Source: RGIG5612 sp963591145 (GTDB lineage Bacteria > Bacillota > Clostridia > Lachnospirales > Lachnospiraceae). Taken from it: DNA of 41,259 nt. The notes under the pieces were generated by a model. It was not told where the DNA came from. It saw nothing but the letters and a program-made list of their open reading frames with translations, and did not search any database. Both the position numbers and the translations under genes were made by a program. The DNA lies in assembly GCA_963591145.1 (NCBI GenBank), contig CAVARE010000009.1:1-41259 (forward strand), read 5' to 3'. This document shows positions 15,026 to 23,587 of this stretch, piece after piece (the first letter of the stretch is position 1; the number at the start of each line of letters is the position of its first letter).

Positions 15026-15047
15026 AATGTTAAGGAGATGGATTAGA

Positions 15048-16100
15048 ATGAAAACAATTTATTCACAGGCACATCCAGGTAAGGTTGTGTTAGCAGAAAA
15101 AGAAATCGGACATCCAGGTCCAGGCGAAGTACTCATTAAGGCTAAATACAGCGCAATGAGCCCAGGAACAGAGTGCGGACTGCTTCACGAAGCAATCGTT
15201 CCACTGCCAACAAATATCGGCTATGCTATGGCTGGTGAGATCATCGAAGTTGGTGAAGGTGTTGACGAGTTCAAGGTTGGCGATCACGTAGTATCAACAA
15301 TCGAGCATGCTCAGTACATCATCACATCAGAATTAAACTGCACACTGTGCCCAGAAGGCGTTGACCTCAAGCAGGCAGCATTCTGGAACCTCGGACATAC
15401 AGGAATGTATGCAATCCGTCGTTCACAGATTCAGATGGGCGAGGCATGCGTAGTTATGGGCGAGGGCTTCGTTGGTGCTGTTACAGCACAGTTAGCTAAG
15501 ATCGCCGGTGCATGCCCTGTTATTCTGACAGGTCATCATGATGAGAAGCTGAACGCTTCTAAGGAAATGGGCGTTGACTATGTAGTAAATACTAAGGCAG
15601 ATCCAGAAGGACTGGAGAAGCTTCTGGCTGAATTAGGATTACTCGAGAATGGTGTTCCTGTAATCTTCGAGGCTACAGGCAACAGAGCAGCTCTTCTTCA
15701 GGCATGCAACCTCGTATCTGAAAGAGGACGTGTAATCATGATCTCACAGGCTCACGGCGAGGATCTTCCTCCTATCGATGATCCTATCATGCAGAAGGGC
15801 GCAAGCCTTATCGGAACATATGTTAACTCTAAGCCATATAAGCTTAAGAGAGCAGATCTTCTGATCACAGGTACATGGCCACCAGTAATGGGCGCTAAGT
15901 TAAACCCATATAAGAACTGCGACGTTTGGACATCAGATGAGGACATCAAGGTTTACCTGAACATGATCAAGTACGGCAGACTGAATGTAACTCCACTTAT
16001 CAGCCACGAGTTCACATACGAGCAGATTCCGGAAGCATATGACAAATATGTATTTCCACATCCAAGCAAAGAGATCACAGGCGGTCTTATCTGCTGGTAA
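15048..16100 (+). CDS. Medium-chain dehydrogenase/reductase (alcohol dehydrogenase-like)
   Basis: 350 residues of the MDR superfamily: an N-terminal GroES-like domain (to about 125), then a Rossmann domain with the nucleotide loop MGEGFVGAVTAQLAK (about 140-154) and FEATGNRAALLQA near 210. The catalytic zinc motif GHE of classical alcohol dehydrogenases is missing (GYAMAGEIIEVGEGV is seen instead), so it may be a zinc-free or altered-metal member. Substrate unknown. ATG 15048 is chosen because AAGGAG precedes it. An in-frame ATG at 14952 lies within the leader hairpins. Codon choice is noticeably restricted, as in strongly expressed genes. Confidence 0.8.
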   Translation: MKTIYSQAHPGKVVLAEKEIGHPGPGEVLIKAKYSAMSPGTECGLLHEAIVPLPTNIGYAMAGEIIEVGEGVDEFKVGDHVVSTIEHAQYIITSELNCTLCPEGVDLKQAAFWNLGHTGMYAIRRSQIQMGEACVVMGEGFVGAVTAQLAKIAGACPVILTGHHDEKLNASKEMGVDYVVNTKADPEGLEKLLAELGLLENGVPVIFEATGNRAALLQACNLVSERGRVIMISQAHGEDLPPIDDPIMQKGASLIGTYVNSKPYKLKRADLLITGTWPPVMGAKLNPYKNCDVWTSDEDIKVYLNMIKYGRLNVTPLISHEFTYEQIPEAYDKYVFPHPSKEITGGLICW

Positions 16101-16214
16101 GATAATGTTGATGTGCAGCTGATATTAAGGCGGATTAATTCGCACAGTAGCGATGCAGTTCACAGTGTGGATGCAGCCTGGTTATGTTAGCTTATATGCC
16201 AAGACCAACAATGA

Positions 16215-16241
16215 GGGACTTCATCTGTTGAAGTCCCTTTT
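16215..16241 (+). terminator. Rho-independent terminator
   Basis: GGGACTTCA (16215-16223) and TGAAGTCCC (16229-16237) pair perfectly around TCTGT, followed by TTTTG. It ends the dehydrogenase transcript. Confidence 0.88.
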
Positions 16242-16349
16242 GTATATATGCAAATGTCATTTTAATATGAAATGTATGCGGCTTACGAGGTCTTATAAGA
16301 TTGCCGCGGACAACATGTTTTGAGCAAATACGTTGAAAGGAAGCAAATT

Positions 16350-16568
16350 ATGGCAGATATTATAAAATTCGGCACAAGCATTGGAATTAATGACAGATTG
16401 AACAGTATATTGGAAAATCTGGAGTGCATTAAGGACGAACTGGATCATATCATTGAAGATGCTGAGCAGGAAGGCGCTGACGATGAGAAGATAGAGAATC
16501 TTACATTTGCCCTGGATGCCTTGGAAGATAGCTGCGAGTGCATGTATGAAGCCTTAGAAGATGAATGA
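16350..16568 (+). CDS. Small acidic helical protein, unknown
   Basis: 72 residues from ATG 16350, preceded by AAAGGAAG. Composition is strongly acidic with heptad-like leucine/isoleucine spacing (LNSILENLECIKDELDHII and ENLTFALDALEDSCECMY), suggesting a two-helix coiled coil. It has three cysteines, two close together (CEC) near the end. No family was recognised. It lies between the dehydrogenase terminator and the convergent nrdG gene. An upstream TTG start (16320) is less likely. Confidence 0.5.
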   Translation: MADIIKFGTSIGINDRLNSILENLECIKDELDHIIEDAEQEGADDEKIENLTFALDALEDSCECMYEALEDE

Positions 16569-16587
16569 AATAATGAAGGCAGCTATG

Positions 16588-17121
16588 TCAGCTGCCTAAT
16601 ATAGTTACAATCTTACCGCTCTTACGATATTCGTTCATGTCAATAAGTCGCTGATTTTCAGAGCCGCGAAACTTCAGCATCAGATTCTTCTGAACCATTA
16701 TGAACGGTCCGTCTACAAGTATGTCTATTGCCGCCAGCAGATCGTCGGTATATTCAGTATGCTTTCTGCCGCCAGGCAGCAGATCATCAAGCAGATATCC
16801 GGTAAATGCCCATACATTCTTGCCAGGGCATTCTGCCTTGAATCTCTTCATAAATGGAGCCAGGGTGGCCTGATTTTCCTCTTCAAACGGATCTCCGCCC
16901 AGCAGGGTCAGCCCTGCGACGTAATCAGGCCCCATGCTCTCAATAATCTGTTCCTCTTCCTTCTCGGTAAACGGTTCACCGTTATCGAAGTTCCAGGTCT
17001 CGGGCTGGAAGCATCCCTCACAATGATTCCTGCAGCCAGATACAAACAGGGTAGTTCTTACCCCTGTGCCATTAGCAATATCATAATATTTTATTTCAGA
17101 ATAGTTCATACCATTTTTCAT
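16588..17121 (-). CDS. nrdG: Anaerobic ribonucleotide reductase activating protein
   Basis: A 177-residue radical-SAM enzyme that uses a 4Fe-4S cluster and S-adenosylmethionine to form the glycyl radical on NrdD. The cluster motif CxxxCxxC is at C30, C34 and C37 (SGCRNHCEGCFQPETW). Further on are LLGGDPFEEENQ and VDGPFIMVQK, both typical of NrdG. It starts nine bases after the nrdD stop, so the two form one operon. Start ATG 17121 has only a weak ribosome site. The second ATG (17109, MNYSEIKYYDIANG) matches usual NrdG starts and is equally possible. Confidence 0.95.
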   Translation of the reverse strand: MKNGMNYSEIKYYDIANGTGVRTTLFVSGCRNHCEGCFQPETWNFDNGEPFTEKEEEQIIESMGPDYVAGLTLLGGDPFEEENQATLAPFMKRFKAECPGKNVWAFTGYLLDDLLPGGRKHTEYTDDLLAAIDILVDGPFIMVQKNLMLKFRGSENQRLIDMNEYRKSGKIVTILGS

Positions 17122-17130
17122 TGGTGCTCA

Positions 17131-19329
17131 TCACAGGTGCAGCACTCTGTCTCTGATCTCCTGCGTGCGGCCTTGGTTCCAGAACTGGGTGCCGATATAG
17201 CCGCAGGTACGGCGGGCTACATTCATCTTGTCCTGGTCGGTATTGCCACAGTTAGGGCACTTCCAGATGAGCTTGCCATTCTCCTCCTGAATCTCGATCT
17301 CACCATCCCAGCCGCATACCTGGCAGTAATCACTCTTGGTATTAAGCTCCGCGTAGATGATATTGTCGTAGATGAACTTCATTACAGCCAGAACAGCATC
17401 AATATTATCCTTCATGTCAGGCACCTCGACGTAGCTGATGGCGCCGCCCGGTGACAGAGCCTGGAACTGAGACTCGAACTTCAGCTTATCGAAAGCATTG
17501 ATCTTCTCCTTAACATGGACATGATAGCTGTTGGTGATATATCCCTTGTCGGTGATGCCTTCAATCACGCCGAATCTGTGCTGCAGGCATTTGGCAAATT
17601 TATAAGTCGTGGACTCCAGCGGCGTTCCGTAGAGCGAGTAGTCGATATTCTCAGCCTTCTTCCATTCCGCGCATTTGTCATTCATCTTCTGCATGATGCT
17701 GAGGGCAAATGGTGTGGCATCCGGGTTGGTATGACTCTTGCCTGTCATGTATTTGACGCATTCATATAATCCCGCGTATCCGAGAGACAGGGTAGAGTAG
17801 CCATTATATAAGAGCTTGTCGATGACCTCGCCCTTCTCCAAACGTGCCAGTGCACCATACTGCCACAGGATAGGTGCCACGTCAGATGGAGTGCCCAGCA
17901 GACGCTCGTGACGGCAGCGCAGAGCACGGTGACATAACTCGAGGCGCTCCTCGAATATTTCCCAGAATTTCTCGAATCTGCCGCTGGATGACAGCGCCAC
18001 ATCAGGCAGATTGATGGTTACAACGCCCTGGTTGAAACGGCCGTAATACTTGTGCTTGCCTGGCTCGTAGTTACGGGCATTTGCAATATTACCGATACCT
18101 GCATCAGTGAATCTGTCTGGAGTCAGGAATGATCTGCAGCCCATGCATACGTAGACGTCGCCCTTGAGTTCAATCATCTTCTTTTCAGAGATGTAGTCAG
18201 GAACCATGCGGCGGGCCGTGCATCTTGCGGCCAGTTTAGTGAGCTCCCAGAATCTCGAGCCCTCGGTGATATTGTCTTCCTCGAGTACATAGATCAGCTT
18301 AGGAAATGCCGGTGTGACCCATACGCCCGTCTCGTTCTTAACGCCCTGCAGACGCTGAGAGAGCATCTCTTCTATAATAAGAGCGAGATCCTTCTTCTCC
18401 TGCTCATTGCGAGCCTCGTTCAAATACATGAATATCGTGATGAACGGAGCCTGTCCGTTGGTTGTAAGAAGCGTTACGACCTGGTACTGGATAGTCTGAA
18501 CACCGCGCTTGATCTCGTCACGAAGACGAGTCTCCACGAGCTCGGTTATCTGATCTGCACTTAATGAAACGCCTATATCCTCCATCTCGGCATATACAGC
18601 CTTCTTGATCTTCTGACGGCTTACATCGACAAACGGTGCGAGATGCGTCAGCGTGATAGACTGTCCGCCATATTGATTTGACGCAACCTGCGCGATGATC
18701 TGAGTAGCTATGTTGCAGGCTGTTGAGAAACTGTGAGGACGCTCGATCAGAGTACCTGTGATGACGGTTCCGTTCTGGAGCATATCATCGAGATTAACGA
18801 GGTCACAGTTATGCATATGCTGAGCGAAGTAGTCGGCATCGTGAAAATGTATGATTCCTTCACGGTGAGCCTCTACTATATCTGGTGGTAACAGAATACG
18901 TTCTGTCAGATCCTTAGACACCTCGCCAGCCATGTAGTCACGCTGGGTAGAGTTGACGATAGGATTCTTGTTGGAATTCTCCTGTTTTGCCTCTTCGTTG
19001 CTGCAATCTATAAGTGATAAAATCTTGTCATCAGTGGTATTAGACTTACGGACAAGAGAACGGGTATAACGATAAGTGATGTAGTTCTTAGAAACCTCAT
19101 AGGCGCCATGCGCCATGATCTGGTACTCCACCATATCCTGTATCTCTTCTACAGAAGGGGCGCGATTCATTTTCATGCAGGAGAATTCAACACTCTCGGT
19201 GATGCGTTTGATCTGAAGATCAGTCATACGGGCATCCTCCGGTACGCTGTTGTTAGCCTTAGTGAGTGCAATCTGTATCTTAGTTATGTCAAAAGGTACC
19301 TCTGCACCATTTCTTTTAATAACGTTCAT
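17131..19329 (-). CDS. nrdD: Anaerobic ribonucleoside-triphosphate reductase
   Basis: 732 residues. It reduces ribonucleoside triphosphates to deoxy forms without oxygen. Order of parts: ATP-cone (about 1-90, opening MNVIKRNGAEVPFDITKI), catalytic barrel, then the zinc site CxxC...CxxC at about 669/672 and 691/694. The glycyl-radical loop is RRTCGYIGTQ, with Gly at about 710. ATG 19329 is chosen because AGGGAGG precedes it. A longer frame would start inside the NrdR boxes. Transcribed first, with nrdG behind it. Confidence 0.96.
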   Translation of the reverse strand: MNVIKRNGAEVPFDITKIQIALTKANNSVPEDARMTDLQIKRITESVEFSCMKMNRAPSVEEIQDMVEYQIMAHGAYEVSKNYITYRYTRSLVRKSNTTDDKILSLIDCSNEEAKQENSNKNPIVNSTQRDYMAGEVSKDLTERILLPPDIVEAHREGIIHFHDADYFAQHMHNCDLVNLDDMLQNGTVITGTLIERPHSFSTACNIATQIIAQVASNQYGGQSITLTHLAPFVDVSRQKIKKAVYAEMEDIGVSLSADQITELVETRLRDEIKRGVQTIQYQVVTLLTTNGQAPFITIFMYLNEARNEQEKKDLALIIEEMLSQRLQGVKNETGVWVTPAFPKLIYVLEEDNITEGSRFWELTKLAARCTARRMVPDYISEKKMIELKGDVYVCMGCRSFLTPDRFTDAGIGNIANARNYEPGKHKYYGRFNQGVVTINLPDVALSSSGRFEKFWEIFEERLELCHRALRCRHERLLGTPSDVAPILWQYGALARLEKGEVIDKLLYNGYSTLSLGYAGLYECVKYMTGKSHTNPDATPFALSIMQKMNDKCAEWKKAENIDYSLYGTPLESTTYKFAKCLQHRFGVIEGITDKGYITNSYHVHVKEKINAFDKLKFESQFQALSPGGAISYVEVPDMKDNIDAVLAVMKFIYDNIIYAELNTKSDYCQVCGWDGEIEIQEENGKLIWKCPNCGNTDQDKMNVARRTCGYIGTQFWNQGRTQEIRDRVLHL

Positions 19330-19364
19330 GTGAATATAACCTCCCTTAAAGCACATCGCAAATG

Positions 19365-19413
19365 ATACAATATCTTGTATCGCAGGTAAAAAGTACCACA
19401 CTATATATTGTCA
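19365..19413. promoter_or_regulatory. Pair of NrdR boxes upstream of nrdDG
   Basis: Two near-palindromic 16-mers, ATACAATATCTTGTAT (19365-19380) and ACACTATATATTGTCA (19398-19413), fit the known NrdR box pattern acaCwAtATaTwGtgt. Their centres are 33 bp apart, about three helical turns, the known spacing for NrdR operators. NrdR, a dNTP/ATP-sensing repressor encoded elsewhere, should repress nrdDG here. Confidence 0.88.
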
Positions 19414-19659
19414 GTCAACCACATAATTTTAAAATAAGTGTTAAGAAGTCATTGACGCGGATTTACTAAAAGAAGAAATGCGGATGTGTCGTTTAGAGGC
19501 AAATGCCTGAAAATCCGCGTATTTGCTGGAAATGCCTGATACGTAAGCTGCAGCTAACTGTACGAACAGAGGTACACCCGATTCTATGGATTAAAAAAAT
19601 ACATCATGCTATAATATTTGCCGGCAAAAATTGAAAAAAAAAGAAAAGGAGAATATTTA

Positions 19660-21171
19660 ATGAGAGGATTATACTCTTCTAAGACGCAGATACGTCACAA
19701 TATATTCACGGAGATCGCCAGGATGGCATACGAGGGCGACGACCCGAGCAAGCTCGAGGACCTGCCATATAAGATCATCCCAGGCGAGGTATCAGAATAC
19801 AGAAATGACATATTTATAGAGAGAGCCGTAGTAGGTGAGAGACTCAGAGTGGCCATGGGCATGTCCCTGAGACCTATCACTGAGCACGCGCCCATCTCTA
19901 AGGGCGTAGAAGCTTCTATTATAGAAGAAAAATATTACGAACCGCCTCTTATTAATGTTATAAAATTTGCCTGCAATGCCTGCCCGGAGAAGCGAGTATT
20001 CGTAACGGAGGGCTGCCAGGGCTGCATAGAGCATCCGTGCACGGAGGTATGTCCTAAGAAGGCGATTCACCGCCGCGCGGGCAACAGGTCATGGATTGAT
20101 GAGGAGGCGTGCATTAAGTGCGGCAAATGCATCGAAGCATGCCCGTATAATGCCATCATCAAGCAGGAGCGTCCGTGCACCAAGGCATGCGGCATGGATG
20201 CCATCAAGTCTGATGAATATGGAAGGGCTGATATTGATCAGGACAAATGTGTATCCTGTGGTATGTGCCTGGTAAGCTGTCCTTTCTGCGCGATTGTCGA
20301 CAAGGGACAGATATATCAGACTATTATGGCGATTAAGAGCGACAAGCCGGTTATCGCGCTGCTGGCGCCGGCTATCGCAGGCCAGTTCAGAGGCATGAAG
20401 AATAATAAAATCAGGTCAGCATTTAAGGCGCTGGGATTTACTGACGTAAGAGAGGTAGCTGTAGGTGCGGATCTGTGTACCATTCAGGAGGCCAAGGACT
20501 TCCTGGAGGAGGTGCCGGAGAAGCTGCCGTTCATGGCGACATCATGCTGCCCGTCATGGTCAATGATGGCTAAGAAGCTCTTCCCGGAGCAGGCAAAATG
20601 CATCTCCATGGCGTTGACACCTATGGTTCTGTCAGCCCGTCTGATTAAGGAGAGCATTCCTGACTGCAAGATCGTATTCGTAGGTCCATGCGCGTCTAAG
20701 AAGCTGGAAGCCAGCAGGCGCAGCATCAGAAGCTATGTAGATTTCGTATTAACATTTGAAGAGGTCGGCGGTATGCTGGAGGCCAAGCAGATCGACTGGG
20801 AGGCGCTGCCTGACGACGGCCTGATGATGGGACCTAGCTCGGATGGACGAGGATTTGCCAAGAGCGGCGGCGTAGCCAATGCTGTAGCCAATGCAATCAA
20901 GAGGATGGCACCTGACAGAGAGTTCAAGGTCGTTAAGGCGGAGGGCCTCAAGGAATGTAAGAAGATGCTGCAGCTGGCCAAGGCCGGCAAATACGACGGC
21001 TATCTGCTGGAGGGCATGGCATGTCCTGGCGGCTGCATCGCCGGCGCAGGTACGCTGGAACCAGTTAAGAAGTCGGAGGCAGCGCTGGCTCAGATGATGA
21101 GCGAGGCGGACTTTGAAGAGTGCCTCGATACGCAATATGAGAAGAGACTGCCAGGAATCGAAAAATTGTAA
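19660..21171 (+). CDS. [FeFe] hydrogenase, monomeric, group B-like
   Basis: 503 residues. The N-terminal third carries cysteine-rich ferredoxin parts (CNACPEK, GCQGCIEHPCTEVCP, then CIKCGKCIEACP and CVSCGMCLVSCPFC), holding 4Fe-4S clusters. The H-cluster domain has L1 TSCCPSW (about 293), L2 GPCASKKLE (about 341) and L3 EGMACPGGCIAGAG (about 451). GPC in place of MPC in L2, and the lack of extra N-terminal 2Fe-2S domains, point to group B. It probably recycles ferredoxin by H2 turnover. ATG 19660 has AAGGAG upstream. The HydEFG maturases are not in the window. Confidence 0.93.
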   Translation: MRGLYSSKTQIRHNIFTEIARMAYEGDDPSKLEDLPYKIIPGEVSEYRNDIFIERAVVGERLRVAMGMSLRPITEHAPISKGVEASIIEEKYYEPPLINVIKFACNACPEKRVFVTEGCQGCIEHPCTEVCPKKAIHRRAGNRSWIDEEACIKCGKCIEACPYNAIIKQERPCTKACGMDAIKSDEYGRADIDQDKCVSCGMCLVSCPFCAIVDKGQIYQTIMAIKSDKPVIALLAPAIAGQFRGMKNNKIRSAFKALGFTDVREVAVGADLCTIQEAKDFLEEVPEKLPFMATSCCPSWSMMAKKLFPEQAKCISMALTPMVLSARLIKESIPDCKIVFVGPCASKKLEASRRSIRSYVDFVLTFEEVGGMLEAKQIDWEALPDDGLMMGPSSDGRGFAKSGGVANAVANAIKRMAPDREFKVVKAEGLKECKKMLQLAKAGKYDGYLLEGMACPGGCIAGAGTLEPVKKSEAALAQMMSEADFEECLDTQYEKRLPGIEKL

Positions 21172-21321
21172 CTATTCAGAGCCAGGTAAAATTTTATAAA
21201 TCAGACGTGAAATGCTTGCATTTCTAAGACTGATTTTGAAATTTTATCTGGCGAGATATCCACATGAGCAAAAGGAAAGCTGCGTAGCAGCGATTTTGCG
21301 AATGCGGCTGAATAGTTACAA
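21166..21321. repeat. Nested inverted-repeat element C
   Basis: Outer arms TTGTAACTATTCAG (21166-21179) and CTGAATAGTTACAA (21308-21321) are perfect 14-bp inverted repeats. The left arm overlaps the hydrogenase stop codon. Inside, GCCAGGTAAAATTTT...AAATCAG (21181-21204) pairs with CTGATTTT...AATTTTATCTGGC (21230-21252), and its loop holds GAAATGC/GCATTTC. The right side carries an extra 55-base segment including the repeated module at 21264. It may be a terminator-like RNA structure or a small non-autonomous element. Confidence 0.8.
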
Positions 21322-21380
21322 GTTGAGTAAAGTAACGAGCCATGCCTGTATGAGCAAAAGGAAAGCTGCGCAGCAGCGAT
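21264..21380 (+). repeat. 31-base direct repeat pair
   Basis: The 31-base module opening ATGAGCAAAAGGAAAGCTGC occurs at 21264-21294 and again at 21350-21380, differing by one base (GTA versus GCA between GCTGC and GCAGC). Each copy folds into a GCTGC/GCAGC hairpin. The second copy ends about ten bases before the thioesterase ribosome site. Confidence 0.85.
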
Positions 21381-21407
21381 AGATACAGAAATCAGGAGGA
21401 ATGAATT

Positions 21408-21794
21408 ATGTTAACCGCGGGAATCAAGAATACTAAGACAGATGTCGTAACTGAGAAGAACAGCGCTAAGACCATGGGAAGCGGACTTCTGGATGTTTAT
21501 GCTACGCCATCTATGATTGCACTGATGGAAGGCTGCTGCCATGAGAGCATCACTTCAGAACTGGAAGAGGGCTGGGGCTCTGTAGGAACATCCTTAAATA
21601 TCAAGCATGTATCTGCAACTCCAATCGGCATGACAGTAAGATGCGAGAGCGAGCTAGTTAAGGTAGACGGCAGAGCATTAACATTTGAAGTTAAGGCATA
21701 CGATGAGAAGGGTCTCATCGGCGAAGGCGTTCATGAGAGATTTCTGATCCAGAATGAAAAATTCATGAACAAGACATTGGCCAAGCTTCAGTAA
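21408..21794 (+). CDS. Thioesterase of the FlK-like hot-dog family
   Basis: 128 residues forming a single hot-dog domain. It resembles fluoroacetyl-CoA thioesterase-like proteins: an active-site segment ATPSMIALMEGCCHESI (about residues 32-48) with the Thr and Glu, and the histidine segment SVGTSLNIKHVSATPIGM (about 57-74). Homologues hydrolyse acyl-CoA thioesters. The substrate here is unknown and is unlikely to be fluoroacetyl-CoA. Ribosome site AGGAGG precedes ATG 21408. The C69 peptidase follows 29 bases later, so they are probably co-transcribed. Confidence 0.82.
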   Translation: MLTAGIKNTKTDVVTEKNSAKTMGSGLLDVYATPSMIALMEGCCHESITSELEEGWGSVGTSLNIKHVSATPIGMTVRCESELVKVDGRALTFEVKAYDEKGLIGEGVHERFLIQNEKFMNKTLAKLQ

Positions 21795-21823
21795 TAATAG
21801 ATAGTCGTTAGGGAGGAAATAAT

Positions 21824-23335
21824 ATGCCATGCACAACATTACTGGCAGGTAAGAATGCAACTTATGATGGCTCTACATTGATGGCGAGAAATGAAGATGC
21901 CAGCTCGGGACATTTTACTGCCAAGAAATTTATAGTAGTCAATCCGTCGGAGCAGCCGACATTATATAAGTCGGTGATCTCCAAGGTAGAGATACCGCTT
22001 CCATCAAATCCGATCAGATATACAGCAGTGCCGGATGCAGTGGAGGATGAAGGCGGCATCTGGGGCGAGGCTGGAATCAATGACCTGAACATTGCGATGA
22101 CAGCGACAGAGACCATTACGTCTAATCCGCGGGTGCTGGGAGCGGATCCTCTGGTTGAAACAGGAATCGGGGAGGAAGATCTGGTTACTATCGTGCTTCC
22201 GTATATTCATTCGGCCAGGGAGGGTGTTATACGTCTGGGTAGTTTGCTAGAGCAATACGGCACTTACGAGATGAACGGCATCGGATTTCAGGATACCGAT
22301 GAGATATGGTGGCTGGAGACAATCGGCGGACATCATTGGATTGCCAAGAGAGTCCCGGACGATTCGTATGTAGTGATGCCTAACCAGCAGGGCATAGACT
22401 TCTTCGATTTCGCAGATGCATTTGCTGAGCAGAAGAATCACATGTGCTCGGCAGATATGATCGAGTTTATCACAGAGAATCATCTGGATCTTACGGTCTA
22501 TGATGAGGGCTGTGAGGTGGATCTGCGCGAGGAGACCATGTTCGACGTAAGGGCTGCGCTGGGAAGCCACAGCGACTCGGATCATGTATATAATACACCT
22601 AGAGCATGGTATATGCTGAAGTGCTTGAATCCTAACACCTGCTGCTGGGAGGGCGAGGGCGCGGATTTCACGCCGGAGTCGGATGATCTGCCGTGGAGCA
22701 TGGTGCCGGAACACAGGCTTACGGTGGAGGATTTCAAGTATATTCTGTCGTCCTACTATCAGGGCACGGAATACAATCCTTACAGTCACTCGACGGATTC
22801 GCCGAAGCAAGGCAAATATCGTGCCATTGGCATCAACAGGAACAACTTTCTGTCGGTTACGCAGCTGCGTCCGTATATGCCTGAGGAGATTAAGGCTGTG
22901 CAGTGGATCGCTGAGGGGTCAAATGCATTTAACACAATAGTGCCGTTCTATACAAATGTACGAACAACGCCAGAATATATGTCTAATACAGATGTTACAC
23001 CGACCACCGAGAGCTTCTATTGGGCCAATCGTATCATCGGTGCTCTGGCAGATGCGCATTATGGCAATGCCATCATGCATGTGGAACGCTACCAACTGAA
23101 GACTGTGGCAGCAGCTTATAATATGTTAAAGGAAGCAGATAAACATATGAAGGAACTGCTTAACGCTTCATCGGATGCCGCACCGGTTCCAACAGAAATC
23201 ATTCAGGCGCAGCTCGAAGAGTACAACCAGAAGATGGCCGATATGCTTAAGAGTAAGACCTATGACCTCCTTAATAACGTGCTCTATACAGCCAGCAGCG
23301 AGATGAAGAATGCGTTCTCAAGGTCAGATTCGTAA
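21824..23335 (+). CDS. C69 family dipeptidase (PepD-like)
   Basis: 503 residues of peptidase family C69, an N-terminal-nucleophile hydrolase that splits dipeptides. The catalytic cysteine is expected at position 3 (MPCTTLLAGKNATYDGSTLMARNEDASS), exposed after removal of the first residues. Further matches are WGEAGINDLNIAMTATETI (about 85-103), EIWWLETIGGHHWIAKRVPDD and GSHSDSDHVYNTPRAWYM. Length is typical. No signal peptide, so cytoplasmic. Ribosome site GGGAGG. A terminator follows. Confidence 0.92.
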   Translation: MPCTTLLAGKNATYDGSTLMARNEDASSGHFTAKKFIVVNPSEQPTLYKSVISKVEIPLPSNPIRYTAVPDAVEDEGGIWGEAGINDLNIAMTATETITSNPRVLGADPLVETGIGEEDLVTIVLPYIHSAREGVIRLGSLLEQYGTYEMNGIGFQDTDEIWWLETIGGHHWIAKRVPDDSYVVMPNQQGIDFFDFADAFAEQKNHMCSADMIEFITENHLDLTVYDEGCEVDLREETMFDVRAALGSHSDSDHVYNTPRAWYMLKCLNPNTCCWEGEGADFTPESDDLPWSMVPEHRLTVEDFKYILSSYYQGTEYNPYSHSTDSPKQGKYRAIGINRNNFLSVTQLRPYMPEEIKAVQWIAEGSNAFNTIVPFYTNVRTTPEYMSNTDVTPTTESFYWANRIIGALADAHYGNAIMHVERYQLKTVAAAYNMLKEADKHMKELLNASSDAAPVPTEIIQAQLEEYNQKMADMLKSKTYDLLNNVLYTASSEMKNAFSRSDS

Positions 23336-23400
23336 AGAATTGAAATGATGCATAAGGCTGGCAGACTCGCTGGCAGATGAAAATTACATATGTATTGATA

Positions 23401-23439
23401 AAACAGACTCACGATACACCAACTCGTGAGTCTGTTTTT
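23401..23439 (+). terminator. Rho-independent terminator
   Basis: AAACAGACTCACGA (23401-23414) and TCGTGAGTCTGTTT (23424-23437) are a perfect 14-bp stem around a nine-base loop, running into TTTTTA. It ends the thioesterase/dipeptidase operon. Confidence 0.92.
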
Positions 23440-23506
23440 AATATCAAAAAAACTTATAGAATAATTAGAAAATCTTCAAATTAAATAAAAAATAACCAAA
23501 AACCTG

Positions 23507-23558
23507 TTGCATATAAAAACATAACGTGTTATATAAATTGCATAACACGTTATGTTTT
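23507..23558 (+). promoter_or_regulatory. Promoter with double palindromic operator (TetR-type)
   Basis: Promoter TTGCAT (23507-23512), 17 bases, TATATA (23530-23535). Two operators overlap it: ATAAC-GT-GTTAT (23521-23532, between the two boxes) and ATAAC-AC-GTTAT (23542-23553, at the likely start site). Their centres are 21 bp apart, two helical turns. Together they form a larger palindrome with 17-bp arms (23516-23532/23542-23558). The TetR gene at the end of the operon is the obvious candidate binder. Confidence 0.8.
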
Positions 23559-23587
23559 ACGCATTTGTTAAAAGAAAGGGGATTGTT

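Noticed and set aside
14952..15047. Upstream extension of the MDR dehydrogenase
   Set aside because: It would translate through the leader hairpins and terminator. ATG 15048 has a strong ribosome site and matches the family start.
19330..19401. Upstream extension of nrdD from GTG 19401
   Set aside because: It would run through the NrdR boxes. MNVIKRNG at 19329 is the usual NrdD start and has AGGGAGG.
22247..22810. Minus-strand open frame of 187 codons inside the C69 dipeptidase
   Set aside because: Antisense shadow of a strongly supported gene; no ribosome site or family match.
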